13,701 nucleotides of DNA, from contig JAUNBV010000036.1 in NCBI GenBank assembly GCA_030526885.1, positions 1-13,701 of the forward strand. The letters run 5' to 3'. Source of the stretch: Syntrophomonadaceae bacterium. Its GTDB lineage: Bacteria; Bacillota; Syntrophomonadia; Syntrophomonadales; Syntrophomonadaceae. Position numbers and translations under genes: made by a program. Numbering within the stretch: the first letter of the stretch is position 1; each line of letters starts with the position of its first letter. This document shows positions 5,569-12,879 of this stretch, piece by piece. A model generated the notes under the pieces. It saw only the letters and a program-made list of their open reading frames with translations, ran no database searches and was not told where the DNA came from.

Positions 5569-6678
5569 TCACTGAAAGATATCGTCCAGCAAGGCCTTTA
5601 CATCTTCGCGCTGCGGGAATACCACGCCGTTGAATACATTCTTTGAATCCAGCGTTAACTGCAGGTATTGCTCCCGTTCCTGCTCCGACAGCTTGGGCGC
5701 AACGCCGCCTAACGCGCGCAACAGCCCCTCCATCTCGGCCAGCGTGTTAAAGCCGGAAGCGCGGAGCGCGTTTTGCATGCGCTGGTTGCGGCTCACGCGC
5801 ATAATCCAGCTCATCCAGGCCGGAATGATATAGCTCAGGGCGCGCCCATGCGGGATATCGCGGTTATAGGTGAGCGGATAGCTCATGCCGTGCGGCATGG
5901 ATACCCCGGTGATGCTGATGGCCAGGCCGGACAGCAGGGAGCCCAGCAGTAGCCGTTCCCGTTCCTTGGGCGTATATTCGCGCGCCTCGCTCAGCATATG
6001 CAGGCACTCGCCCATAATGCCTAAAGACCGCAGGCTATAGGTGTCGCTGATGGGGTTGGAGCGAAACGCCAAATAGCTTTCCAGCGCATGGGCGTAGGCG
6101 TCCAGCGCCGTATCCAGCGTCAACTGCCGAGGATTATCGTAGGTATAACGGGGATCCAGAAACGCTATCCGGGGATATAACAGCGGGCCGCCGATGTTTT
6201 TCTTGTTCTGGTATAACGGCGAACTGATGATGGCCGAGCCGGTGACCTCGCTGCCGGTCCCGGCGGTGGTAGGCACCGCCACTATCGGCAGGGCCTTGCG
6301 GTACCTCAATTCGAACAGGGCTTCCTCGCTCAAATCCTCCAACGCCAGCACCGCGATGCCCTTGGCCGCATCCATGGGGGAACCGCCGCCTATGGCCACG
6401 ATGATGTCGGCTTTTATTTCCTGCGCCGCCTGCGCGCCCCGGCGCAAGGTATGTACCGATGGATTGGGCTCCACCTCGGCGAAAACCGCATGTTTGCTGA
6501 TACCGGCCGATTTGAAGGCCTTTATCACATCATCCTGTGCGCCGTTGCGCTGGGCCGAACCTCCTTGCCCGGTCACCACCAGCACGCGTTTTCCCAAGCC
6601 CTTGAGCAGCGAGCCTTGCGACTTCAATGCCCGTTCCCCAAAAACAATGTGGGTGGGGTTATTTGCCTGCCAAAGCAT
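5569..6678 (-). CDS. Iron-containing alcohol dehydrogenase family protein
   Basis: A 369-residue group III (iron-type) NAD(P)-dependent alcohol dehydrogenase. The N-terminal dinucleotide-binding domain holds GGGSPMDAAK (97-106) and the TTAGTGSE motif (137-144). The C-terminal helical domain supplies the metal ligands Asp193, His197, His263 and His277, all present, so the enzyme should be active. GGAGG lies seven bases before the ATG. It follows the nucleoside phosphorylase gene by 53 bp and is probably in the same transcript. This enzyme is not part of the usual Bacillus gene order here. A role in reducing an aldehyde produced during deoxyribose breakdown is a guess from context; the actual substrate cannot be read from the sequence. 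Confidence 0.88.
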   Translation of the reverse strand: MLWQANNPTHIVFGERALKSQGSLLKGLGKRVLVVTGQGGSAQRNGAQDDVIKAFKSAGISKHAVFAEVEPNPSVHTLRRGAQAAQEIKADIIVAIGGGSPMDAAKGIAVLALEDLSEEALFELRYRKALPIVAVPTTAGTGSEVTGSAIISSPLYQNKKNIGGPLLYPRIAFLDPRYTYDNPRQLTLDTALDAYAHALESYLAFRSNPISDTYSLRSLGIMGECLHMLSEAREYTPKERERLLLGSLLSGLAISITGVSMPHGMSYPLTYNRDIPHGRALSYIIPAWMSWIMRVSRNQRMQNALRASGFNTLAEMEGLLRALGGVAPKLSEQEREQYLQLTLDSKNVFNGVVFPQREDVKALLDDIFQ

Positions 6679-6731
6679 TCGTATTCCTCCGCTTAAAAAT
6701 ATCTTTACTTACAAACCTTGCTCCATGCCGC

Positions 6732-8030
6732 TCAAGAAATGATATCCAATACCAGCGGCGGCGGAACTACCGGATAATCCGTGAACTCAAACGCCGCCAG
6801 CAATTCGGAGGAACGCAGCGTCCGGTCTTCCCCCCGGCGCGCGTGGATAACGGCTATCCGCTCGCCTGATTCGACCCGGTCGCCGATTTTTCTTTGCAAC
6901 ACCACTCCGACCGAAGCATCGATTTCGTCGCCCAAGCGCTGCCGCCCGGCCCCCAGTTCCATGCTCAACTGTCCGACTTTGAGCGCGTCGACGCGCTTCA
7001 CCCACCCGGTTTCGGCGGCCAAAACATCTATGGTGTGTGTGGCCGCCGGTAAGTTATAGCCTTCGACATCAAGCTTTATCTTTCCTCCCTGCGCGGCCAC
7101 CATTTCCTCAAATTTCCGCAATGCGGTTCCATTATCCAGTAAAGCTTCGAGTTCCTTGCGCGCCGCCTGGGGCTTGCGGCCGGCCATGATCAGTATCTGC
7201 TCCGCCAACACCAGCGAAAGTTCGCGCACATCGCCCGGCCCGCCGCCTTTAAGGATATCGATTGCCTCCGTCATTTCCAGGCTGTTGCCCACCGCCCAGC
7301 CCAGCGGTTCATCCATATTGCTGATGACCGCGGTCACCCGGCGGCGCAACCCCCGGCCGATATCAACCATGCTTAAAGCCAGCTCCCGCGCGCTTTCCAG
7401 GTCGCGCATAAAAGCGCCGGAGCCGCATTTCACGTCCAATACGATGGTATCCGCTCCGGCGGCGATTTTTTTGCTCATCACGCTGGAGGCGATGAGGGGA
7501 ATGCTGGCCAGCGTCCCGGTCACATCGCGTAGCGCATAGAGGCGCTTGTCCGCCCGCGCCAGATCGCTGCTCTGCCCCGCTACCACCGCGCCGATGCGGC
7601 GCAGCTGCTCCATAAACTCATCCGTAGCCAGGGTGCTGCGAAAACCGGGGATGGATTCAAATTTATCTATGGTGCCGCCGGTATGCCCCAGGCCCCGCCC
7701 CGACATTTTGGCCACGGCTATGCCCGCTGCCGCCACCAGCGCCATGACCAGCGGGGTAGCCTTATCCCCTACCCCGCCGGTGCTGTGCTTATCCGCTTTC
7801 GGCCCCGGCAGCGAGGACAGGTCCATCATCTTGCCGGACTGAGCCATCGCCATCGTGAACCGGCGCGTTTCCTCCTTGGTCATGCCCCGGAAATAAACCG
7901 CCATCGTCCACGCCGCCAGTTGATAATCGGGAATGGAATTATCGCTGATACCCTGAACCAGAAAATCTATCTCCGCCTGGTCATGCTCTCCCCCGTCGCG
8001 CTTTTTCATTATCAGTTCTGTCATATGCAT
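6732..8030 (-). CDS. pdp: Pyrimidine-nucleoside phosphorylase
   Basis: A 432-residue member of the thymidine/pyrimidine nucleoside phosphorylase family, splitting uridine or (deoxy)thymidine with phosphate into base and (deoxy)ribose 1-phosphate. The phosphate-binding KHSTGGVGDK (81-90) and family signature SGRGLGHTGGTIDKFESIPG (110-129) are intact, and ALRDVTGTLASIP follows. Lys108 stands where, as I recall, thymidine-specific enzymes carry Met, favouring the broader pyrimidine-nucleoside type. The ATG at 8030 aligns with the Bacillus enzyme's N-terminus and lies four bases after the deoB stop. Its AAAGGGGG site is inside the end of deoB, so translation is probably coupled. The product feeds directly into DeoB. 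Bacillus has a purine phosphorylase at this position. Confidence 0.94.
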   Translation of the reverse strand: MHMTELIMKKRDGGEHDQAEIDFLVQGISDNSIPDYQLAAWTMAVYFRGMTKEETRRFTMAMAQSGKMMDLSSLPGPKADKHSTGGVGDKATPLVMALVAAAGIAVAKMSGRGLGHTGGTIDKFESIPGFRSTLATDEFMEQLRRIGAVVAGQSSDLARADKRLYALRDVTGTLASIPLIASSVMSKKIAAGADTIVLDVKCGSGAFMRDLESARELALSMVDIGRGLRRRVTAVISNMDEPLGWAVGNSLEMTEAIDILKGGGPGDVRELSLVLAEQILIMAGRKPQAARKELEALLDNGTALRKFEEMVAAQGGKIKLDVEGYNLPAATHTIDVLAAETGWVKRVDALKVGQLSMELGAGRQRLGDEIDASVGVVLQRKIGDRVESGERIAVIHARRGEDRTLRSSELLAAFEFTDYPVVPPPLVLDIIS

Positions 8031-8034
8031 GGTC

Positions 8035-9216
8035 TTAAAGCCCCCTTTCGATTTGGGGCCAGAAGCTGGTGCCGGCTAACCCGGCATCGGGGATGACGCC
8101 AAGGTAGTCGGCAATAGTTTGTCCCACATCGGCAAAGCTGTCGCGGCATTGCAGGTCTACTCCCCCTCGTACCGGCCGGCCCCAGGCCAGAAGCGGAACA
8201 AACTCCCGCGAATGATCGGTGCTCTCGGTAGTGGGATCGCAACCGTGATCGGCGGTGATAAGCAGCACATCCTGCGGCTTCAGCTCCGCCATCAGCTGCG
8301 GCAGCCAGGCGTCAAAGTCCTCTATGGCCCCGGCATAACCGGCGGCGTCGTTGCGATGGCCAAACATCATATCAAAATCGACCAGATTGGCAAAAATGAG
8401 CCCCCGCCGCTGCTCCCGCAGCGCGGCGAGCACCTGCCGCATCCCCTCGGCATTGGAACCGCTGGGATAATGCGCGGTGATGCCGTGGCCATCATAGATG
8501 TCCTTTATCTTGCCTATTGCCGCCACCGGCAGCCCCGCCGCGGTCAGCTCGTCCAAGATTAGCCGCCGGGGGGCCAGGGAAAAATCATGGCGGTGCGCGG
8601 TGCGGGTGAAACGTCCCGGCTCGCCGGTAAAGGGGCGCGCGATTACGCGCCCCACCGCATATTTGCCGGTCAAAAGCTCCCGCGCCGTGCGGCACATGCC
8701 ATACAGCTCGTCCAAGGCGATAATCTCTTCGTGGGCCGCGATCTGAAAAACGCTGTCGGCGGAGGTATACACGATGGGCCGGCCGCTTCGCATATGCTCC
8801 GCGCCCAGCCGCTCAATGATTTCGGTGCCGGAGGCCACCACGTTGCCCAGCGTGCCCCGGCCGATTTTTTGTTCAAACGCGGCCATCAATTCCGGCGGAA
8901 AACCGTCGGGAAAGGTGGGAAAGGGCTGCGAAAGTATCTGCCCCATCATCTCCCAATGCCCGGTGGTAGTGTCCTTGCCCGGCGACTGCTCGCGCATCTT
9001 GCCGTAAGCGCCTTCGGGCTTTGCAACCGGCGGTACGCCGCGGATGCCGCCCAAACAGCCCAGCCCCATACGCTGCAGGTTGGGCGCCTTCAAGCCCTCC
9101 ACCGCCTCGGCGGTATGGCGCAGGGTATCGCTGCCCTCATCCCCATAGCGCCAGGCATCTTCCATCGCGCCGCAGCCCATGCTGTCCAGCACTATCAAAA
9201 CCACCCGCTTGTCCAT
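8035..9216 (-). CDS. deoB: Phosphopentomutase
   Basis: A 393-residue alkaline-phosphatase-superfamily enzyme interconverting (deoxy)ribose 1-phosphate and 5-phosphate with two manganese ions. The N-terminal metal Asp11 lies in VLDSMGCGAMED. The phospho-acceptor Thr85 lies in SPGKDTTTGHWEMMG, the same number as in the Bacillus cereus enzyme. The remaining metal ligands are Asp282, His287, Asp323, His324 and His335, with spacing matching the family exactly. GGAGG lies eight bases before the ATG. It precedes pdp by four bases and follows xerD by 46 bp. The deoB-nucleoside phosphorylase pair after xerD is a conserved arrangement in spore formers. It links nucleoside salvage to the pentose phosphate pathway. 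Confidence 0.97.
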   Translation of the reverse strand: MDKRVVLIVLDSMGCGAMEDAWRYGDEGSDTLRHTAEAVEGLKAPNLQRMGLGCLGGIRGVPPVAKPEGAYGKMREQSPGKDTTTGHWEMMGQILSQPFPTFPDGFPPELMAAFEQKIGRGTLGNVVASGTEIIERLGAEHMRSGRPIVYTSADSVFQIAAHEEIIALDELYGMCRTARELLTGKYAVGRVIARPFTGEPGRFTRTAHRHDFSLAPRRLILDELTAAGLPVAAIGKIKDIYDGHGITAHYPSGSNAEGMRQVLAALREQRRGLIFANLVDFDMMFGHRNDAAGYAGAIEDFDAWLPQLMAELKPQDVLLITADHGCDPTTESTDHSREFVPLLAWGRPVRGGVDLQCRDSFADVGQTIADYLGVIPDAGLAGTSFWPQIERGL

Positions 9217-9262
9217 ATTGTAAACCTCCGTGTTTTCCGGTTATCTTTGGCCTGTGCGCGGC

Positions 9263-10156
9263 TCACGCCCGGGGGTGGCTTTCCCGGTACACTTCCTGTA
9301 GCCGCCACTGACTTACATGCGTATATATCTGGGTGGTGGAAATGTCCACATGCCCCAACAGTTCCTGCACTATGCGCAGGTCGGCGCCGTTTTCGAGCAG
9401 ATGGGTAGCAAAGCTGTGGCGCAGGGTGTGGGGGGAGAACTGCTTTTCGATCTCCGCTTTTTCGCCATATTGCTTTAAAATGCCCAAAAACCCCTGACGG
9501 GTGAGCTGTGACCCGCGGGCGTTAAGGAATATATATCTGGAATTGCCTTGCTTCAATAACGACGGACGCCCGAATTCCAGATACTCACGGGTGCAGTCCA
9601 GCGCCAACTTATTCACCGGCACGATGCGCTCCTTGCCGCCCTTGCCCATACAGCGCAGAAATCCGGCCGCCATCTGCAAATCGCCCATCTGCAGCGACAG
9701 CAGTTCGCTCACGCGCACGCCGCTGCCGTACATTATCTCCAGCATGGCGCGATCCCGCATCCCTCGGGGGGTGGACACATCCACCGCGTCCATCAGCCGG
9801 TTAATCTCATCCAGGCTGAGCACCTTGGGCAGCGGCCGCCTTATTTTAGGCGTCTCCAGCTCGGTGCTGGGGTCCTTTACAACCTCGCCCTCCTGCATCA
9901 GGAAAGCGTAAAAGCTCTTGATGGCGGACATATTGCGCGCCACGGTAGTCTGTTTGGCGCCGGCGTCCAGTTGCTCGGCGATAAATTGCAGCAACTGGTT
10001 TTTTTCCACCTCCGCCCAGGGCGCGTCACCCTTCAGCCCCGGCCATAGCCATTCCCGCAGCTTCTGCACGTCGTTGCGGTAAGCCTGCACCGTGTTGGGG
10101 GAAAAACCCTTTTCATATTTCAGGTAGCGCAAAAAATCCTGGGTCAGTCTGTCCAT
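9263..10156 (-). CDS. xerD: Site-specific tyrosine recombinase XerD
   Basis: A 297-residue tyrosine recombinase, cytoplasmic, that with XerC (or CodV) resolves chromosome dimers at the dif site. The N-terminal SAM-like DNA-binding domain covers about residues 1-85. The catalytic domain has the complete set Arg148, Lys172, His243, Arg246, His269 and nucleophile Tyr278. With the ATG at 10156, Arg148 and Lys172 carry the same numbers as in Escherichia coli XerD and the others differ by one, which supports this start over an in-frame GTG at 10174. Position between the yqzK-like gene and deoB matches Bacillus ripX/xerD. It is a housekeeping gene, not a phage integrase: there is no attachment-site or phage context. 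Confidence 0.93.
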   Translation of the reverse strand: MDRLTQDFLRYLKYEKGFSPNTVQAYRNDVQKLREWLWPGLKGDAPWAEVEKNQLLQFIAEQLDAGAKQTTVARNMSAIKSFYAFLMQEGEVVKDPSTELETPKIRRPLPKVLSLDEINRLMDAVDVSTPRGMRDRAMLEIMYGSGVRVSELLSLQMGDLQMAAGFLRCMGKGGKERIVPVNKLALDCTREYLEFGRPSLLKQGNSRYIFLNARGSQLTRQGFLGILKQYGEKAEIEKQFSPHTLRHSFATHLLENGADLRIVQELLGHVDISTTQIYTHVSQWRLQEVYRESHPRA

Positions 10157-10223
10157 GACCGTCACCCGCTTCACACCTTTTGTGGTAAGAATTAGACAAA
10201 AAGTCCGCCAATTCCTTCATTAT

Positions 10224-10466
10224 TTACGGCTCTAAATAAAAGTTCTGCATTTTCAGCACCAGCCGGCTTATGCCTTCTTCTCCGTAAAGCGGCGCTTGCA
10301 CCCGTAGCGGATTGCCCGAAGGGATTTCATCCTCCTGCTCACGCCATACTGCCACCGGCGACGGCGGCACGGCCAGCCACCAGGCGCAGGAAAGCGCCAG
10401 CAGAAGCGCCAGCAGCGCCGTTGCCATCCGCCGCCGCTTTTTATCCCACTTGATTACGATAAACAA
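10224..10466 (-). CDS. Small single-pass membrane protein, YqzK (DUF4227)-like
   Basis: An 80-residue protein with a basic N-terminus (KWDKKRRR), one membrane helix (about residues 15-33) and a hydrophilic tail ending in a conserved-looking Leu-x-x-Phe-Tyr segment. The start is a TTG at 10466: AAGGGGTGA lies 4-6 bases upstream and no ATG is better placed. It begins 15 bp after the spoIIM stop and precedes xerD, the position of Bacillus yqzK, which encodes a small DUF4227 membrane protein of similar size. The tail (GNPLRVQAPL through FYLEP) resembles that family only loosely, so I assign it by position and topology. Function is unknown, although steady linkage to spoIIM and xerD suggests a sporulation or division connection. 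Confidence 0.65.
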   Translation of the reverse strand: MFIVIKWDKKRRRMATALLALLLALSCAWWLAVPPSPVAVWREQEDEIPSGNPLRVQAPLYGEEGISRLVLKMQNFYLEP

Positions 10467-10481
10467 AAGCTCACCCCTTAC

Positions 10482-11081
10482 TCATATCCCCTGTAAAAAC
10501 TCCAACAGCAACGGCGCCAGGCTCACCTCCAACAGCGCGCCCACCCCCAGCCCCACCAATACCGGCGCCAGCAGCGCGCAATAGCGCAACAGGTTGCGCC
10601 CCAGGCCCTGCGTTGCACCCTGCCGGTGGCGGTCGATCAGATAGAGGGAGAAATTCAACGCCGGTACCGCCCATAGCGCCAACAGCGTCAGATAAACCAG
10701 ATTGGGCAGCAGTAACCCCGCTAAAACGTTAAATGCCGGCTGCCCGCCGCCCATGGTCAGCAACAGGATTACGCTGAAACCCAGGGCATAGGCCTTGTAA
10801 AGCAGTATGGCCAGTATTACCGGCAAACCTATCACCGTCAGCCCCAGCACGCCCAGCAGCAAGGCGGCGGTGGCTTGATTCAGCCACGCTACAGCCCAAA
10901 ACTCTTGGGGCATACCCGCGGCCGATATCTCCTGCAAATGCAGCATCAGCTCCCCGGCCGGCGCTTCCGCCATCCCCCAGGCCCGGTAACACCCCAATAC
11001 TATCCCCAAAAGCACCGCTGCCATTACCACCCGGTACTGCCAGCGATTGTCGCGTATATGCCCCGCCAGACGCTTTCCCAT
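10482..11081 (-). CDS. spoIIM: Stage II sporulation protein M
   Basis: A roughly 199-residue polytopic membrane protein of the SpoIIM (DUF95) family. In Bacillus it forms the DMP complex with SpoIID and SpoIIP, which remodels septal peptidoglycan during engulfment. Five hydrophobic helices are visible (first near residue 20, then about 70, 90, 135 and 170), with the family-typical NQATAALLLGVLG segment before a glycine-rich loop. I chose the ATG at 11081, preceded by AAGGGG; the GTG at 11093 is possible but overlaps that site. A sigma-E-type promoter lies upstream (11115-11143), as expected for a mother-cell gene. It heads the group spoIIM-yqzK-like-xerD. Confidence 0.85.
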   Translation of the reverse strand: MGKRLAGHIRDNRWQYRVVMAAVLLGIVLGCYRAWGMAEAPAGELMLHLQEISAAGMPQEFWAVAWLNQATAALLLGVLGLTVIGLPVILAILLYKAYALGFSVILLLTMGGGQPAFNVLAGLLLPNLVYLTLLALWAVPALNFSLYLIDRHRQGATQGLGRNLLRYCALLAPVLVGLGVGALLEVSLAPLLLEFLQGI

Positions 11082-11114
11082 CCCCCAAGCCACCCCTTCA
11101 TCCCATCCTCCTAT

Positions 11115-11143
11115 ATCCTATGGAACGGGATAGCGCAATATGC
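11115..11143 (-). promoter_or_regulatory. Sigma-E-type promoter of spoIIM
   Basis: On the minus strand GCATATT (complement of 11137-11143) matches the Bacillus sigma-E -35 consensus (K-M-ATATT) fully. CATAGGAT (complement of 11115-11122) matches its -10 consensus (CATACAnT) at all but two positions. The spacer is 14 bases, as usual. Transcription would start near 11108, about 27 bases before the chosen spoIIM ATG. A weaker sigma-A reading (TTGCGC-17-TATAGG) overlaps it. Confidence 0.6.
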
Positions 11144-11203
11144 GCTGAGCGCCACGTCCCGATAACCATGCCGCCCCGCGGTAAAGGGGGCCAAAACCAT
11201 AAC

Positions 11204-11232
11204 GAGGCCGCTTCTCTGTGAGAAACGGCCTC
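11204..11232. terminator. Hairpin terminator after desulfoferrodoxin gene
   Basis: GAGGCCGCTTCTC (11204-11216) and GAGAAACGGCCTC (11220-11232) form a 13-bp stem with one mismatch and a three-base loop, starting 35 bp after the dfx stop. It separates the PerR-regulated unit from the spoIIM promoter. Only a weak U-rich stretch (GTTATGGTTTT) follows on the minus strand, so termination may be partial. Confidence 0.6.
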
Positions 11233-11266
11233 CGGGTTAAAGCGGATTTAATATCGGGGCTTTAGT

Positions 11267-11647
11267 CTACACCGCGGCCTTCCACAGCCCGTGTAGATTA
11301 CAGTATTCGTACACTTCGACGGCCTTGTCGTCCTCGGTCAGAGCGAAAACCGCCTGGGGCGCGCCGTCCACCGGCAACTTCTTTCTTTGCACCCCTTGTT
11401 CGCTCTTGAGCCACACCCAGGCGATGTGATGCTCTTTCAGCATCGGATGGGGCACGGAGCCCACCTCCACCTTGACCGTATTACCGCTCACCGTGGCCAC
11501 CGGCACATGCTTTTCCTGCGCCGCGTCCACGGTGTTGGCTACCAATTCGGTCATGGGCTCGCCGCAGCATTCGAGCTTCAGCGAAGGCCCCTTTACCGGC
11601 CCGATGACATTGCCACATATTTTACATAAGAAAAATTTTTCAGCCAT
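11267..11647 (-). CDS. dfx: Desulfoferrodoxin (superoxide reductase)
   Basis: A 126-residue two-domain superoxide reductase, cytoplasmic, reducing superoxide to hydrogen peroxide without releasing oxygen. The N-terminal desulforedoxin domain has the four iron-binding cysteines Cys8, Cys11, Cys27 and Cys28. The C-terminal catalytic domain has the Fe(His)4(Cys) ligands His47, His67, His73, Cys116 and His119, plus Glu45 and Lys46 of the EKHVP loop. It is therefore a complete class I (2Fe) enzyme of normal length. AAAGGAG precedes the ATG by about seven bases. It starts 13 bp after the rubrerythrin stop and is co-transcribed with it. Electrons probably come from a rubredoxin-type donor. The hydrogen peroxide made here is the substrate of the rubrerythrin encoded upstream. 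Confidence 0.96.
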   Translation of the reverse strand: MAEKFFLCKICGNVIGPVKGPSLKLECCGEPMTELVANTVDAAQEKHVPVATVSGNTVKVEVGSVPHPMLKEHHIAWVWLKSEQGVQRKKLPVDGAPQAVFALTEDDKAVEVYEYCNLHGLWKAAV

Positions 11648-11660
11648 AGCGGTCTCCTTT

Positions 11661-12200
11661 TTAATAATTTTCGGTATTTAATTCAAAATAAGCCTGGGGA
11701 TGGGCGCATACCGGACAGGCCTTGGGGGCTTCGGGGCCTTCGTAAAGATAACCGCAGTTGCGGCACTTCCACATCACGGCGGCAGGCTTTTTAAATACGC
11801 TGCCCTGCTTTACATTTTGCAGCAAGGCCCGGTAACGCATTTCATGATGCTTTTCCACCTCCGCCAGCTTGCGCAGGATCATGGCGATGGCGGTGAAGCC
11901 CTCTTCCTCGGCTACTTTGGCAAATTCGGGATACATCTGGGTGTGCTCATATTCCTCACCCTCGGCAGCGGCCAGCAGATTTTCCTCGGTGGAGGGGATG
12001 GCATTGTCATGCAGCAGCTTGAACAGGCGCTTGGCATGTTCCTTTTCATTCCCCGAAGTCTCGGTAAAGAAAGCCGCGATCTGCTCATACCCTTCCTTTT
12101 TGGCCTGCGACGCAAAGAAATCATACTTATTGCGCGCCTGCGATTCGCCGGCAAATGCCGCCATCAAATTAGCTTCTGTTTTGGAACCCTTTAAATCCAT
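11661..12200 (-). CDS. rbr: Rubrerythrin
   Basis: A 179-residue non-heme diiron peroxidase, cytoplasmic, that reduces hydrogen peroxide to water. The N-terminal ferritin-like four-helix domain (about 1-135) has Glu19 and two ExxH motifs (Glu52-His55 and Glu116-His119) for the diiron site. The C-terminal rubredoxin domain has Cys146, Cys149, Cys162 and Cys165 (CRNCG and CPVCA), which relay electrons. Arrangement and length are canonical, not the reversed form. GGGAGG lies nine bases before the ATG. It follows perR after 38 bp, without a terminator, and precedes dfx by 13 bp, so the three form one unit under the PerR-box promoter. No missing residue or frameshift is seen. Confidence 0.96.
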   Translation of the reverse strand: MDLKGSKTEANLMAAFAGESQARNKYDFFASQAKKEGYEQIAAFFTETSGNEKEHAKRLFKLLHDNAIPSTEENLLAAAEGEEYEHTQMYPEFAKVAEEEGFTAIAMILRKLAEVEKHHEMRYRALLQNVKQGSVFKKPAAVMWKCRNCGYLYEGPEAPKACPVCAHPQAYFELNTENY

Positions 12201-12238
12201 TACAAAATACCTCCCTTAATAATATTTTTGTACTCTAT

Positions 12239-12727
12239 TTATTGCAGCGACGCCTTGCATCGCGGACAATACCCCTTCAGGTACAACTGCCGCTCCAGCA
12301 CCTCATAAGCTTCCATGCCCTTGAAAGGAGCCATATCTTCCGGCATGTCCACATCGATTATCTCCCCGCAGCGGGTACAGCGGAAATGGGCGTGGAATTT
12401 CGTAGTGGCGTCGAACCGGCTCTCGTTCTCATTCATGTTCAGGCTCACCGCCAGCCCCTTTTCCACGAACAGCTTCAGCGTATTATAGACGGTGGTCTTT
12501 GACATTCCCGTCAATTCCCCCACCAGCGCGGCGTATATCTGTTCCGCGGTGGGATGGTTGCGCTGCCCGGCCAGATAGTTCCACACCATGACCCGCTGAT
12601 AGGAGGGGCGTATACCGGCATTATGCAAATAATCCGCGGTCTTCTTATAACCTATGCTATCGCCAAGCTCCGCCTTTTTCCGGGCCGCCTTAGCTTTCTC
12701 ATGCTTATCTTCGCCATTATCTCCCAT
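12239..12727 (-). CDS. perR: Peroxide-responsive Fur-family repressor PerR
   Basis: A 162-residue Fur-family regulator. The winged helix covers about residues 25-100. The regulatory metal site has His58, Asp106, His112, His114 and Asp125, with the same spacing as the Bacillus PerR ligands (Asp85, His91, His93, Asp104). Asp rather than Glu at 106 favours PerR over Fur. The structural zinc site is intact: Cys117/Cys120 and Cys154/Cys157. About 20 extra charged residues extend the N-terminus. The ATG at 12727 has GGAGGGTG upstream at a fair distance; a GTG at 12739 is less likely. With rbr and dfx downstream and a PerR box at its promoter, it should repress its own operon and derepress it on peroxide oxidation. 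Confidence 0.92.
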   Translation of the reverse strand: MGDNGEDKHEKAKAARKKAELGDSIGYKKTADYLHNAGIRPSYQRVMVWNYLAGQRNHPTAEQIYAALVGELTGMSKTTVYNTLKLFVEKGLAVSLNMNENESRFDATTKFHAHFRCTRCGEIIDVDMPEDMAPFKGMEAYEVLERQLYLKGYCPRCKASLQ

Positions 12728-12759
12728 CGGTCGGAACACCCTCCCCCCGCGGCAAATCG

Positions 12760-12787
12760 TATATAAACTATATTGTAATCATTTTAA
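12760..12787 (-). promoter_or_regulatory. Promoter of perR-rbr-dfx
   Basis: On the minus strand TTAAAA (complement of 12782-12787) and TATATA (complement of 12760-12765) are 16 bases apart in a strongly AT-rich stretch just upstream of perR. An alternative pair, TTGTAA-17-CAATAT, lies slightly further upstream. Either places the start site near 12750-12770. The exact hexamers are uncertain. Confidence 0.45.
12773..12787. promoter_or_regulatory. PerR box operator
   Basis: TTGTAATCATTTTAA matches the Bacillus PerR box TTATAATnATTATAA at 12 of the 14 defined positions. It overlaps the -35 and spacer of the predicted perR promoter, so bound PerR would block polymerase. This suggests autoregulation and peroxide induction of perR, rbr and dfx together. 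Confidence 0.7.
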
Positions 12788-12835
12788 TTATTTTACAACT
12801 AAGCCCCTTCAGCTGTCAAGGGGGTAATGAAAAAA

Positions 12836-12868
12836 AGGAGACAAGGCGGCGGTTTTCCTGTGTCTCCT
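12836..12868 (-). terminator. Intrinsic terminator upstream of perR
   Basis: AGGAGACA (12836-12843) pairs exactly with TGTCTCCT (12861-12868). On the minus strand the stem is followed by a run of six T (complement of 12830-12835), the classic intrinsic terminator form. No minus-strand gene is intact upstream, so it may be left over from a lost gene, or it may insulate the PerR promoter. Confidence 0.55.
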
Positions 12869-12879
12869 GGAAACAAGGG

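Noticed and set aside
8587..9408. 273-codon plus-strand frame opposite deoB and xerD
   Set aside because: It spans two well-identified genes and their gap in antisense and shows no family features.
9263..10156. Phage or island integrase with attachment sites
   Set aside because: The catalytic residue numbering, length and position before deoB identify housekeeping XerD; no tRNA, attachment repeat or phage gene is adjacent.
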